33,086 bases of DNA, taken from a virus. The notes under the pieces are model-generated. The model had not been told where the DNA came from. It saw nothing but the letters and a program-made list of their open reading frames with translations, and did not search any database. This document shows, in pieces, positions 16,482 through 25,094 of the stretch. A program made the translations under genes and the position numbers. The stretch is from the IMG/VR virus record IMGVR_UViG_3300017762_003882, positions 1 through 33,086 of that record. One strand, written 5' to 3'. The first letter of the stretch is position 1; every line of letters begins with the position of its first letter.

Positions 16482-17251
16482 AAAACATAATATTTTTAGT
16501 TAATATCCAATTAGGAGAAAGAGCCAAACCCGAATTTGACTATAGTATAAATAGTTGGAAAAATTGGGCATCTAACAATAATGCTGAAGTTTTTGTTTTA
16601 ACCGAAGCTGTACATGACATAGAATACATGAAACCTAATTGGCAAAAATGGTATGTATTTGATTTATTAGATAATAATAAAATAGATTATGATAAAGTTT
16701 TAGTAGTAGATGCCGATACTATAGTTCATCCTAAATGTCCTAATTTTTTCGATTTAACTAATGAAAATGAGCTTGGTTGTGTCGTAAATGAAGGGTGTTA
16801 TGAGTGGGTAGCTCGAGATATTAATAATTGGTCTACTAACTTCTTTGATAATATGCATCTCCCCCAATGGGAGTATTTTAATAGTGGGTTTATGCTATTA
16901 TCTAAAAAACATAAACCAATTATAAAAAAATTATTAGGTTGGTATCATAATAATGTTGATCAAATTAATATAGCCCAAAACCAATTTTTAACCTCTACAG
17001 AACAAGGTCCCTTAAATTTTTTACTTAGAAAATGGGGAGTGGATATTAAATTATTGCCTAGTTGTTACAACACACAAGATTTAGCTCGTAAAGGTGCCTT
17101 AAATAAAGGATGGAAAGAATGGTCAGATGAATTTCTTTTCTTTAGAACAGGATGGGTTTACCATTTTAATGCTATACCCCCTCATATGGGTAAATGTGGG
17201 GATTGGATTAAACTAGCATATAATAGTTTATATAATGAACATAATAAATAA
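16478..17251 (+). CDS. GT-A glycosyltransferase (GT8-like)
   Basis: 257 residues. The fold starts KNIIFLVNIQLGER, with the DxD metal site D78-A-D80 in VVDADTIV. The sequence WEYFNSGFMLLSK (about 129-141) is characteristic of GT8-like and related GT-A enzymes, where the asparagine-containing FNSG loop touches the donor. Histidines in VYHFNA and HMG near the C-terminus could complete metal binding. There is no membrane segment. It overlaps the preceding gene by 4 bases and the following oxygenase gene by 17, so it belongs to one transcript with them. Confidence 0.78.
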   Translation: MKNIIFLVNIQLGERAKPEFDYSINSWKNWASNNNAEVFVLTEAVHDIEYMKPNWQKWYVFDLLDNNKIDYDKVLVVDADTIVHPKCPNFFDLTNENELGCVVNEGCYEWVARDINNWSTNFFDNMHLPQWEYFNSGFMLLSKKHKPIIKKLLGWYHNNVDQINIAQNQFLTSTEQGPLNFLLRKWGVDIKLLPSCYNTQDLARKGALNKGWKEWSDEFLFFRTGWVYHFNAIPPHMGKCGDWIKLAYNSLYNEHNK

Positions 17252-17972
17252 AAATTTAAAAGTTAAACATTTAAGTGATCCCTATCCAATTTGGATAATA
17301 GATAATTTCTTTAACGAAGACACACTTAACATTTTTAAAAAAGAATGGCCTGATTTAAGTTCACCTATATGGCATAAAGGCCATAAATTTATAGAAGGGA
17401 AGTTAAATATACTAGAACAAGGGATGAGGTCTATAAGTAAGTTAGGGGATATTCCACTAGAATCTTCTAAAATCCTTAAATATATCCATTCATTGGAATT
17501 TACTAATACTATTTCAGATTTAACAAATTCTTCTAATTTGATACCAGATGAAAGTTTTAGATGGTCAGGGTTAAGAGTTATGATGCCTGGCTCTTTTCAA
17601 GCAATTCATAGTGATGCTAGAATTAATCCTACAAATGGATTACGAAAAGAATTGACTTGTTTAGTTTATCTAAATGAGGAATATGATAAACATAACCATA
17701 CCGGACATTTTGAAGTATGGAATGACGATATGGATAAATGTGTTCACCGTATTGAACCTATTAACAATAGATTAGTTATATTTTTAAATACAGACAAATC
17801 TTACCATGGGGTGCCTGATGTGAATTTTGAGAGGAAAGCAGTTCTATGGAGTATTTTAAAAAATGAAAAGGCAGATAATCGAAGTAAAGCTTTATTTGTA
17901 TCCCGACCTAATGATTCGGATGAAATTAATAAATTAGGGCAGGAAAGAGCCTATATAAAAGATGCTATGTGA
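17235..17972 (+). CDS. 2-oxoglutarate/Fe(II) dioxygenase
   Basis: A 245-residue jelly-roll dioxygenase of the prolyl-4-hydroxylase-like group. The iron-binding facial triad is H125-S-D127 and H191 (in SYHGVP), and R200 (in ERKAVLWS) would hold 2-oxoglutarate. These enzymes hydroxylate proteins, nucleic acids or small molecules; the substrate is not predictable. They are common in T4-type marine phages. Its place inside the sugar block, overlapping the GT8-like gene, suggests that it hydroxylates a sugar, an acceptor or a side chain to be glycosylated. The last 25 residues are charged and outside the core. Confidence 0.87.
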   Translation: MNIINKNLKVKHLSDPYPIWIIDNFFNEDTLNIFKKEWPDLSSPIWHKGHKFIEGKLNILEQGMRSISKLGDIPLESSKILKYIHSLEFTNTISDLTNSSNLIPDESFRWSGLRVMMPGSFQAIHSDARINPTNGLRKELTCLVYLNEEYDKHNHTGHFEVWNDDMDKCVHRIEPINNRLVIFLNTDKSYHGVPDVNFERKAVLWSILKNEKADNRSKALFVSRPNDSDEINKLGQERAYIKDAM

Positions 17973-17973
17973 T

Positions 17974-19104
17974 ATGAAATATCCAATGTTTAAAGTCCAC
18001 ATGGACACCAAATCTGCACTTTCTAATTTACAAAAAGTACTAGATAGTGGTTTTTTAAATGAAGGAGAACAGGTTATGGAGCTAACTACTCACTTTTCTA
18101 AATATTTTGATCATAATTCAATAGTACCCCTAAATAGCTGCACATCTGCTTTAACTTTAGCTTTAAAATTGTCTAATGTAAATCCGGGTGATGAAGTTAT
18201 TTCAACTTCTATGACTTGTGTAGCTACAAATACTCCGATTAAAAATTTAGGAGCTAAAGTAGTATGGGCAGATATAGACAGTAAATCTGGAAATATTAAC
18301 CCCTCTACTATTGAAGATCTAATTACCACTAAAACAAAAGCTATTTTATGTGTAAATTGGTCAGGTATACCCTGTGAACTAGATAAATTATGGGGTATAG
18401 CTAAAAAATATAACATTAAACTTATCCAAGATGCAGCTCATTCCCTGGGAGCCATTTATAAAGGTAAACAAATCCACCATTTTGCTGATTTTACTTGTTA
18501 TAGTTTACAAGCTATAAAACATGTAACTACTGGAGATGGAGGTTTTTTAGTAGTAAATACTAACGAGTTAGATTTTAATAGGGCTAAAAAATTAAAATGG
18601 TTTGGGATAGATAGGGAGGCTACTAAGGATGAAAAAGGAGAATGGAAGGGACAAAGATGGGAGGTAGATGTGAAAGAAGCAGGATATAAATTCCATATGA
18701 ATAATATTTCAGCATCTATAGGTTTATCCCAACTCCCCCATTTAGATAATATTATAAGCAAACATATTAACAATGGTTTATATTACGAAAAATTATTTAA
18801 AAATAACCCCCACATAACACCCTTAAAATACCCAGATAATTCTATTCCATCATTTTGGGTTTATACTGTGTTGTTATCTAACCATTTAGATAGAGATAAG
18901 ATAATAACTTTATTAAATTCTGAGGGGATTAATGCTGGGTTAGTCCATGTTCCTAATCATCCTTATACATGTTTTAAGGAAAGTAAAGTAGAACTACCTC
19001 ATACACAGTATTTTAGTGAAAATCAAATTTCCCTTCCGTGTGGGTGGTGGTTATCTAAAAAAGATGTTAAATTTATAGCTGACTCATTACTTAGTAAAAT
19101 ATGA
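17974..19104 (+). CDS. PLP-dependent sugar aminotransferase (DegT/DnrJ/EryC1/StrS)
   Basis: Converts a 4-keto (or 3-keto) nucleotide sugar to the amino sugar using glutamate and PLP. Counting from an alternative ATG at 17962, the PLP lysine is K186 (SLQAIKHVTTGDGG), the ring-contacting aspartate is in IQDAAHS (about 155-161) and the phosphate site is NSCTSAL (about 58-64). Length about 376-380 is standard. The ATG at 17974, two bases after the oxygenase stop, gives a start typical of the family (KYPMFKV). Directly downstream are a formyltransferase and a 4,6-dehydratase, so the likely product is a 4-amino-6-deoxy sugar that is then formylated. Confidence 0.93.
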   Translation: MKYPMFKVHMDTKSALSNLQKVLDSGFLNEGEQVMELTTHFSKYFDHNSIVPLNSCTSALTLALKLSNVNPGDEVISTSMTCVATNTPIKNLGAKVVWADIDSKSGNINPSTIEDLITTKTKAILCVNWSGIPCELDKLWGIAKKYNIKLIQDAAHSLGAIYKGKQIHHFADFTCYSLQAIKHVTTGDGGFLVVNTNELDFNRAKKLKWFGIDREATKDEKGEWKGQRWEVDVKEAGYKFHMNNISASIGLSQLPHLDNIISKHINNGLYYEKLFKNNPHITPLKYPDNSIPSFWVYTVLLSNHLDRDKIITLLNSEGINAGLVHVPNHPYTCFKESKVELPHTQYFSENQISLPCGWWLSKKDVKFIADSLLSKI

Positions 19105-19835
19105 AAAGAATAGGCATATTAGGGAGCCGGGAATTATCTTGTAATATATTGAAGTTCATAAATAAACAAGATAATGTAGAAATTATAGGTGTAGTAGCCC
19201 CTCCTTTTAAAGGTTGGTGGAATGATAATCTTAAGGAAACAGCTTTATCTCTTAATATAAAAACACTTAATTCCATAGATGAATTAATAGAACTTAGTCC
19301 TGATTTAATATTTTCTATTAATTATTGGAAAATTATAAATAAAGATCATATTAATAGGGTTAAAGAGGGAATTATTAATATTCACCATTCTTACCTATTA
19401 AAATATAGAGGTAGATACTCAACTAGTTGGGCCATATATAATGCTAGAAAAAATAATAACTGGATACATGGTACTACTTTACATTATATTACAGAAAAAT
19501 TAGATGAAGGTCCTATTATAGCAAGTTATAAATGCAATATAGATGAGAATGATACTGCTGAGTCTTTATTTTTTAAAGTAGAAGAGTTAGCTTTACAAAT
19601 GTTTAAAGATTTTTATTTAAAAATAATAAATGGTCCTGTACTACAAACTATGAAACCAGATCCTAATTACTTAGTTTATGGTAAAGACTCTAATAATAAT
19701 TTAGAACTAAAATACGGAACACCTATTGAAGAAGTTTATGACTTTGTAAGAGCTTGGTCTTTTAAGGATAGAAATAAACCCTATTTTAGATTTAAGGATA
19801 AAAAATTAACTATAAGCATAGAAGATGAAAAATAA
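19101..19835 (+). CDS. Nucleotide-sugar N-formyltransferase
   Basis: A 244-residue enzyme of the formyltransferase family (methionyl-tRNA formyltransferase fold) that transfers formyl from N10-formyltetrahydrofolate to a sugar amine. The catalytic N-x-H and downstream aspartate are visible: N93-I-H95 in INIHHSYLLKYRG and D135 in KLDEGPII. The short length and location directly after a DegT aminotransferase (4-base overlap) favour a sugar N-formyltransferase, as for N-formylperosamine or Qui4NFo, over a tRNA enzyme. The C-terminal 50 residues (EEVYDFVRAWSF) form the small domain typical of the sugar enzymes. Confidence 0.88.
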   Translation: MKRIGILGSRELSCNILKFINKQDNVEIIGVVAPPFKGWWNDNLKETALSLNIKTLNSIDELIELSPDLIFSINYWKIINKDHINRVKEGIINIHHSYLLKYRGRYSTSWAIYNARKNNNWIHGTTLHYITEKLDEGPIIASYKCNIDENDTAESLFFKVEELALQMFKDFYLKIINGPVLQTMKPDPNYLVYGKDSNNNLELKYGTPIEEVYDFVRAWSFKDRNKPYFRFKDKKLTISIEDEK

Positions 19836-20820
19836 AAGAATATTAATATTAGGAGGTACAGGTGCTTTAGGTAGGACCCTAATAAAAAGATACCAAAAAT
19901 CTAATAATATTTTTGTTTATAGTAGGGATGAACATAAGCATGTTAATATGCAAAAAGATTCTAATTATAATAAAAGTATCAAATATATAATAGGCGATGT
20001 TAAAGATAAAGATTCTATTAGAAATAGTATAGAAGATTTTAAACCCCATATTGTTATTAATACTGCAGCTTTAAAACATGTGCCTATTTGTGAAAATAAT
20101 GCTTTTGAGTCTGTTAATGTAAATATATTAGGACATCAAAATGTTATAGATGCAGTTAAAAGAAGTAACCATAGAATAGAATCTCTTATTTTTATATCTA
20201 CAGATAAAGCTTGTAAACCAATTAACATATATGGTATGTGTAAGGCTATTTCAGAAAGACTTTATATGGATTATGCTAATAAACAATCAGATATAAAAGT
20301 TTGTCTTGTGAGATATGGTAATGTTTTAGAATCCACTGGCTCAGTTATACCTTTTTTTAAAAGTTTATTAGATAATAAATCAAAATCTTTACCTATTACT
20401 GATCCCAGAATGACTAGATTTTTGCTTACTTTAGAACAGGCTACTGATTTAATAGAATGGGCATATAATCACCCAAATTCTCATGGAAAAATAGCAATAC
20501 CTAAAATAAAATCATTTTTAATAGTAAACATAGCTAAATCTCTTATAAAAAGTTATGGTCTAGAGGATATGGTAAATTTAGAAGTAGTAGGTATTAGACC
20601 AGGTGAAAAGGTGCATGAAGATATGATTTCCCCCGAGGAATGGTTAAAAACTGAGGATGATGAAAATTATTTAATTAACCAGGATTATAAATATTTCCCT
20701 CCAGGAGAACCTTCTATTTCCTGTATAAAATCTAAAAACTCATATTCTTATAGTTCAGATAATAATGTTATGAATTTTAAAGAAACTTTTAACTTTCTAA
20801 AAAAGTATAATATTATATGA
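19825..20820 (+). CDS. Nucleotide-sugar 4,6-dehydratase, extended SDR (PseB/FlaA1-like)
   Basis: 331 residues. The NAD(P)-binding loop is GGTGALG (10-16). The catalytic set is STDKA (125-129) with Y136-x3-K140 in IYGMCK. NTAALKHVPICE (79-90) is typical of the UDP-GlcNAc 4,6-dehydratase (PseB/FlaA1/CapD) group. It would make the 4-keto-6-deoxy intermediate used by the aminotransferase upstream. The start overlaps the formyltransferase gene by 11 bases. Whether it inverts C5 (PseB-like) or not cannot be told. The C-terminal end (SSDNNVMNFKETFNFL) also fits this family. Confidence 0.9.
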   Translation: MKNKRILILGGTGALGRTLIKRYQKSNNIFVYSRDEHKHVNMQKDSNYNKSIKYIIGDVKDKDSIRNSIEDFKPHIVINTAALKHVPICENNAFESVNVNILGHQNVIDAVKRSNHRIESLIFISTDKACKPINIYGMCKAISERLYMDYANKQSDIKVCLVRYGNVLESTGSVIPFFKSLLDNKSKSLPITDPRMTRFLLTLEQATDLIEWAYNHPNSHGKIAIPKIKSFLIVNIAKSLIKSYGLEDMVNLEVVGIRPGEKVHEDMISPEEWLKTEDDENYLINQDYKYFPPGEPSISCIKSKNSYSYSSDNNVMNFKETFNFLKKYNII

Positions 20821-21749
20821 AGACAATACTAGAATCTACAGAATTTGGTTTAGATATGATTAGGGGATTACCCCAAGCTTATTATTATGCTCAACATAAC
20901 ATTCCCCATAAATGTATAGTTAAAAAGGGGTTAGAACCCTTATATAAGCTTGTATCTAATAATATTAAGGAATCGGCTGGATATGCTACATATAACCCCG
21001 AGGACTTATACCTATATGATGGTCCCAAATGGTCTAAAAAAGAATGGCTGCCCCCACCTTTAAAACAATGGTTTAAAAATAAATTAGGGTTTAATAAACC
21101 TACTGTAGTAATTAATAATAAATGTGCTTTTGATGCAAACTCTCTTAAATGTTTAGAGGCTGCTAAAAAACATAATCTTGATACTAGTCTAGGTCAAATA
21201 CTAGTCCAACCCAGAGAACAATGGGTACATAAAGGAGGTGCTCGTTCTGATATTAATTGTTCATTACATCACTATAGTCTCCCCATGTTAAGTAAATTAA
21301 TAGAATTACTATCGGATACTTACCAGATATTATATATTAGTCCCATACCTAATCAATCAGGTTTTTTAACAGATATTAGCCCCTTACCATATTTTGGTGA
21401 TTTTGATTTTATTGAAAAAAACTATCCCCAAGTATACACTATAAGGCAATTTTTAGGGAAAACAGATTTAACTGATAATTTTAATATAGCCCAATTTATG
21501 CTTATGGCTACTAGTGACAAGCATATAACAAATGTAGGTGGAAACGCAAAAGTTTCTTCGTATTTTGGGGGTGATGTTTTAATATATAGAAGTGATATTT
21601 GGTACCATAGTTCGTTTAAGGGAAAAAGAAAAATATGGGAAAGTGGGTCTTGGTTAAAAAGACTTTCTAATCCACCCTCAAATATTATATCTTATAACAC
21701 TTATAATGACATACTAAACCATATAGAAAATAATTGGATAAACACTTAA
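20817..21749 (+). CDS. Unknown protein, possibly a GT-B glycosyltransferase
   Basis: A 310-residue protein that I do not recognise with certainty. The first half has KPTVVINNKCAFD (about 94-106), a strand-loop followed by a helix. The second half has YQILYISPIPNQ and, near 236-256, SDKHITNVGGNAKVSSYFGGDVLIY, which resembles the donor-binding end of GT-B enzymes that lack the E-x7-E motif. There is no signal peptide or membrane helix. It overlaps the dehydratase stop (ATGA) and precedes a methyltransferase. It is best treated as a candidate transferase of the pathway. Confidence 0.45.
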   Translation: MKTILESTEFGLDMIRGLPQAYYYAQHNIPHKCIVKKGLEPLYKLVSNNIKESAGYATYNPEDLYLYDGPKWSKKEWLPPPLKQWFKNKLGFNKPTVVINNKCAFDANSLKCLEAAKKHNLDTSLGQILVQPREQWVHKGGARSDINCSLHHYSLPMLSKLIELLSDTYQILYISPIPNQSGFLTDISPLPYFGDFDFIEKNYPQVYTIRQFLGKTDLTDNFNIAQFMLMATSDKHITNVGGNAKVSSYFGGDVLIYRSDIWYHSSFKGKRKIWESGSWLKRLSNPPSNIISYNTYNDILNHIENNWINT

Positions 21750-21761
21750 ATTTATAATAAA

Positions 21762-22469
21762 ATGAAAAAAAATGAATTATTAAATAGCTTACAATCTTTA
21801 GGCCATAGACAACTCCCAGAACTATATAATGTTAATGATTTTGAAGTTTGGGATAAATTAGGAAAACAATTTACAGGAGATATATGGAATGATGGACAGT
21901 ATATTTGGAAAATTGAATGTTATTCTCATTTAATTAAAGATTTGCAACCCTCTGTTATATTTGAAACTGGCTTTAATGCCGGGAGGAGTGCTTGTATGTT
22001 TTTAAATCAATCTAGAAAGTATGTAAATAAACCTGTAAAATTTTACTCAAATGACATACATGAAAGATCTTTAAAAAATGTAAATTTACTCAAAGAAGAA
22101 TTTGATAATTTTGAATTTATGTTAGGAGATTCTAAAAAAGTATTATCATCATATTTAAAAGAAAATGATATAAAAATTGATTTTGCTTTAGTAGATGGGG
22201 ATCATACATACCAAGGAGCCTTATCTGATTGTCGTAGCTTCCAGCCTCATATTAATGAAGGGGGTATGATATTTGTGGATGATTGGTGGATTTCGGGTGT
22301 GGCAAGGGGGGCAATGGATGCATCCTGGGATGGTTGGACTATATTTGAATGTCCTAAATATGAAAGAGGAGCAACTATTTTCTTAAAAGATGGAGGTAGT
22401 GGTGAATTTATTAAACATGATACTGTTAGTTCTACAGAAAATTTATCTCAATTAAAAAAATATCATTAA
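21762..22469 (+). CDS. SAM-dependent methyltransferase, class I (Methyltransf_24-like)
   Basis: 235 residues with a Rossmann methyltransferase core: motif I is VIFETGFNAGRSA (about 66-78), motif II ends with the acidic residue of FYSNDIHERS, LGDSKKVLSSYL follows, and the later strand reads ALVDGDHTYQGALSD. That HTY and the downstream FVDDWW are typical of the Methyltransf_24 group and of cephalosporin-hydroxylase-like proteins found in sugar clusters. It probably O-methylates a sugar. Twelve bases separate it from the preceding gene. Confidence 0.82.
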   Translation: MKKNELLNSLQSLGHRQLPELYNVNDFEVWDKLGKQFTGDIWNDGQYIWKIECYSHLIKDLQPSVIFETGFNAGRSACMFLNQSRKYVNKPVKFYSNDIHERSLKNVNLLKEEFDNFEFMLGDSKKVLSSYLKENDIKIDFALVDGDHTYQGALSDCRSFQPHINEGGMIFVDDWWISGVARGAMDASWDGWTIFECPKYERGATIFLKDGGSGEFIKHDTVSSTENLSQLKKYH

Positions 22470-22476
22470 CAGTACT

Positions 22477-23490
22477 ATGAAATTGAAAAATAAATATGTT
22501 ATAGGTTGTCATGTAATGTTCTATGAAATAGAAATGTATAAAGAATATATAGATGGTCTTATTAATTTACTTAAAACTGTAGATAATAAAGAAAATGTAT
22601 ATGTAGATTTATGTTTTAACATATCTGAAAAGATAGAAAAAATAGACAGATCTAAAATAACACCTAAAGAATTAACTACTAGATTTTTAGAGGGAGTAGA
22701 GAGATTAAAAAAAATAGGGTTTAATAAGACTTTAAAACATCAAATCATAACACCTAAAGATGATTATTACTTCCATAGCGACTATAGAAGAGATTTAAAT
22801 TATAATTATTGCAAAAAAGTAGATTATGTAATGCATGGAGAAACAGATAGTTTTTTTCCTAGGGAAGCTTTACAAGCTTTAGAATCACTATCTACATACA
22901 CTAAGGAAAATAATATAAATAGATACACAATATGCTTTGCAGATAGAAAAATGTGGGATAGTAGTTGGGACCCTACAGTTCACCCTAAATACATAAATTA
23001 TACCTTTGAGGATGGTCCAAATAGCCACTTAAATCCTAACCAAGCTAAATCCCAAATGTCCATTGAGGAAATGAATAAAATTAATTCAGAAATAGAGGAT
23101 TTTGACTTTACATACATAAATTATCCTAAGATAGATGGGTCATGTTTTGTTTTATCATCGGATTTAATAAAGTTTGGTGTGAATGTTCCCCCTTGTTTAA
23201 TATACCATGATGACCACGGTGTAGATATTATGGCCAAAAAGCTATGTGGTGGTAATTATTTACAATTCATATGTAAAAATCTTCTAAAAGTTCATGCTCG
23301 TAGACACCCCCAAAAAAGATTATATATTTTAAATGAAAATGACCCATCACAACAATATGCTTTAGGGAAAAAAGTAGATATATTTGAAAAGTTTTTAAAA
23401 TTGTCTAATAAAAATATACAAATTTTATCTCAAGATTTACCTGATAAGTTTTTTGAATATGATGACTTTAAAAAAATAATAAATGAATAA
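22477..23490 (+). CDS. Putative GT-A glycosyltransferase
   Basis: A 337-residue protein with features of a GT-A fold but no clear family. KYVIGCHVMFYEIEMY (5-20) looks like the first strand and loop. YNYCKKVDYVMHGETDSFFP, near residues 108-127, has the acidic metal-binding position after a hydrophobic strand. DGSCFVLSSDLIKFG, later, resembles the GG(S)-FVLSRD segment of GT2 enzymes. HDDHGVDIM may be a metal or catalytic site. It could transfer an unusual sugar. The gene overlaps gmd by 8 bases. Confidence 0.6.
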   Translation: MKLKNKYVIGCHVMFYEIEMYKEYIDGLINLLKTVDNKENVYVDLCFNISEKIEKIDRSKITPKELTTRFLEGVERLKKIGFNKTLKHQIITPKDDYYFHSDYRRDLNYNYCKKVDYVMHGETDSFFPREALQALESLSTYTKENNINRYTICFADRKMWDSSWDPTVHPKYINYTFEDGPNSHLNPNQAKSQMSIEEMNKINSEIEDFDFTYINYPKIDGSCFVLSSDLIKFGVNVPPCLIYHDDHGVDIMAKKLCGGNYLQFICKNLLKVHARRHPQKRLYILNENDPSQQYALGKKVDIFEKFLKLSNKNIQILSQDLPDKFFEYDDFKKIINE

Positions 23491-24451
23491 AACAGCACTT
23501 ATAACAGGAATTAATGGAATGGATGGTAGCCATTTAGCTGATTTACTCCTTGATAAGGGGTACAAAGTTTATGGTATGGAAAGACGTTCCTCAGGAATTA
23601 ATAATGTTAACACTATCCACTTAGAAAAAAAAGTTATTTTTTTGAAAGGAGATATGACTGATCAAAATTCATTATTAAGGTGTCTTAAAGAATCAAACCC
23701 AGATGAAGTGTATAATCTGGCAGCACAATCATTTGTTGGTGAGAGTTGGAATACCCCTGAACATACTAGTAACGTTACTGGGTTAGGAGTATTAAGAGTT
23801 TTAGAAGCTATTAGAGAATTTAATCCTAATATTAAATTTTATCAAGCTAGTTCATCTGAAATGTTTGGGAGAATGGTTGAAAACCCTGCAAAAGAATCAA
23901 CCCCATTTTACCCAAGAAGCCCGTATGGTGTAGCAAAATTATATGGGCATTGGATTACTAAAAATTATAGGGAATCTTATGATATGTTTGCTTGTAGTGG
24001 TATCCTTTTTAACCATGAATCTGAAAGAAGGGGAATTGAGTTTGTAACAAGAAAGATATCTGATGGAGTAGCTAAAATTAAATTAGGTTTAACAGATCAT
24101 ATTTCTTTAGGTAATTTGGATGCTAAAAGAGATTGGGGGTATGCACCGGATTATGTTGAAGCTATGTGGCTAATGCTCCAACAAGAAACACCAGATGATT
24201 ATGTTATAGCTACAGGTGAAACATATTCCATTAGAGAATTTTTAAATATAGCTTTTCATCATGTTGGAATTTCAAATTGGGAATCCTATGTTAAACAAGA
24301 TCCTAAGTTTATGAGACCTGCTGAGGTAGATGTGTTACGTGGGGATTATAGTAAAGCTCAAAATGATTTAGGATGGAAACCTAAAACAACATTCGAACAA
24401 TTAGTTAAAATAATGGTTGATAACGATATAAAATTAATCCAAAATGTATAA
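23483..24451 (+). CDS. gmd: GDP-mannose 4,6-dehydratase
   Basis: Converts GDP-mannose to GDP-4-keto-6-deoxymannose, the precursor of GDP-fucose, GDP-rhamnose and GDP-perosamine. NADP-binding loop TGINGMDG (8-15), substrate region YNLAAQSFVGESW (77-89), catalytic SSSE (123-126) and Y148-x3-K152 in SPYGVAK are all present, as are FNHESERRG and GNLDAKRDWGYAPDYVEAMW, which are diagnostic of GMD. At 322 residues it is slightly shorter than the E. coli enzyme (373). Phage gmd genes are known from T4-type cyanophages. No fucose synthetase follows, so the keto-sugar probably goes to an aminotransferase in the same cluster. Confidence 0.95.
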   Translation: MNKTALITGINGMDGSHLADLLLDKGYKVYGMERRSSGINNVNTIHLEKKVIFLKGDMTDQNSLLRCLKESNPDEVYNLAAQSFVGESWNTPEHTSNVTGLGVLRVLEAIREFNPNIKFYQASSSEMFGRMVENPAKESTPFYPRSPYGVAKLYGHWITKNYRESYDMFACSGILFNHESERRGIEFVTRKISDGVAKIKLGLTDHISLGNLDAKRDWGYAPDYVEAMWLMLQQETPDDYVIATGETYSIREFLNIAFHHVGISNWESYVKQDPKFMRPAEVDVLRGDYSKAQNDLGWKPKTTFEQLVKIMVDNDIKLIQNV

Positions 24452-25094
24452 TATATTAGCTATAGGTGCCCATCCTGATGATATAGAATTTGGGTGTTTT
24501 GGTACTTTAAAAAAGCATGTTGATAAAGGGGATAAAGTTACTTTATTAGTAATGACCCAAAGTGATGTAAAAGATGCTCATACTGGTAGAGTAACCAGAG
24601 ATTCCAACATAAGCGTTAATGAAGCTAAAAGTGCTTCAAGTTTATTGAATGCCGAATTAATTTTAGGCCCCTTTATAGATACTAAAGTTCCTTTCAATTC
24701 AGAGTCTGTAGGATTTATAGAAAACATAATTAAAGAAAAAAATATAGATTGGGTATATACTCATTGGGCTGGGGATACCCATCAAGATCATATTAATACT
24801 TTAAATGCTACTATGGCCGCCTCACGCTTAGTAAAAAATGTACTTTGTTATGAACAAGTTCCATTACCAAGAATAACTACTACTTATCCAGTAGCTAATT
24901 ATTATGTAGATATTTCATCTACTATGGATACCAAATTAGAGGGGTGCAAATCTCATAAAAGTCAAATAGATAAATTTAAAGAACACGGGTTTGATATGAT
25001 AGAAAACGTAAAAACCCTAGCTAAGTTTAGAGGAAATCAGTGTGGTTTAGAATATGCAGAGGCATTTAATATCTTGAAAATAGTAAATGTATAA
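24444..25094 (+). CDS. PIG-L (LmbE-like) N-acetyl-sugar deacetylase
   Basis: A zinc-dependent deacetylase, 216 residues. Metal ligands are in AHPDD (9-13) and HQDH (113-116, with H113 and H116), in the order of the PIG-L/MshB family, which removes acetyl groups from GlcNAc-type sugars. The middle contains the ARxxEAxxA-like segment SVNEAKSASSLL (about 57-68). The gene overlaps gmd by 8 bases and the following DegT-like gene by 8. In the cluster it would expose an amine on a HexNAc or an amino-deoxy sugar, possibly for re-acylation by the formyltransferase. Confidence 0.9.
   Translation: MYNILAIGAHPDDIEFGCFGTLKKHVDKGDKVTLLVMTQSDVKDAHTGRVTRDSNISVNEAKSASSLLNAELILGPFIDTKVPFNSESVGFIENIIKEKNIDWVYTHWAGDTHQDHINTLNATMAASRLVKNVLCYEQVPLPRITTTYPVANYYVDISSTMDTKLEGCKSHKSQIDKFKEHGFDMIENVKTLAKFRGNQCGLEYAEAFNILKIVNV

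Noticed and set aside
19101-19835. Methionyl-tRNA formyltransferase
   Set aside because: The protein is too short and is placed between an aminotransferase and a sugar dehydratase.
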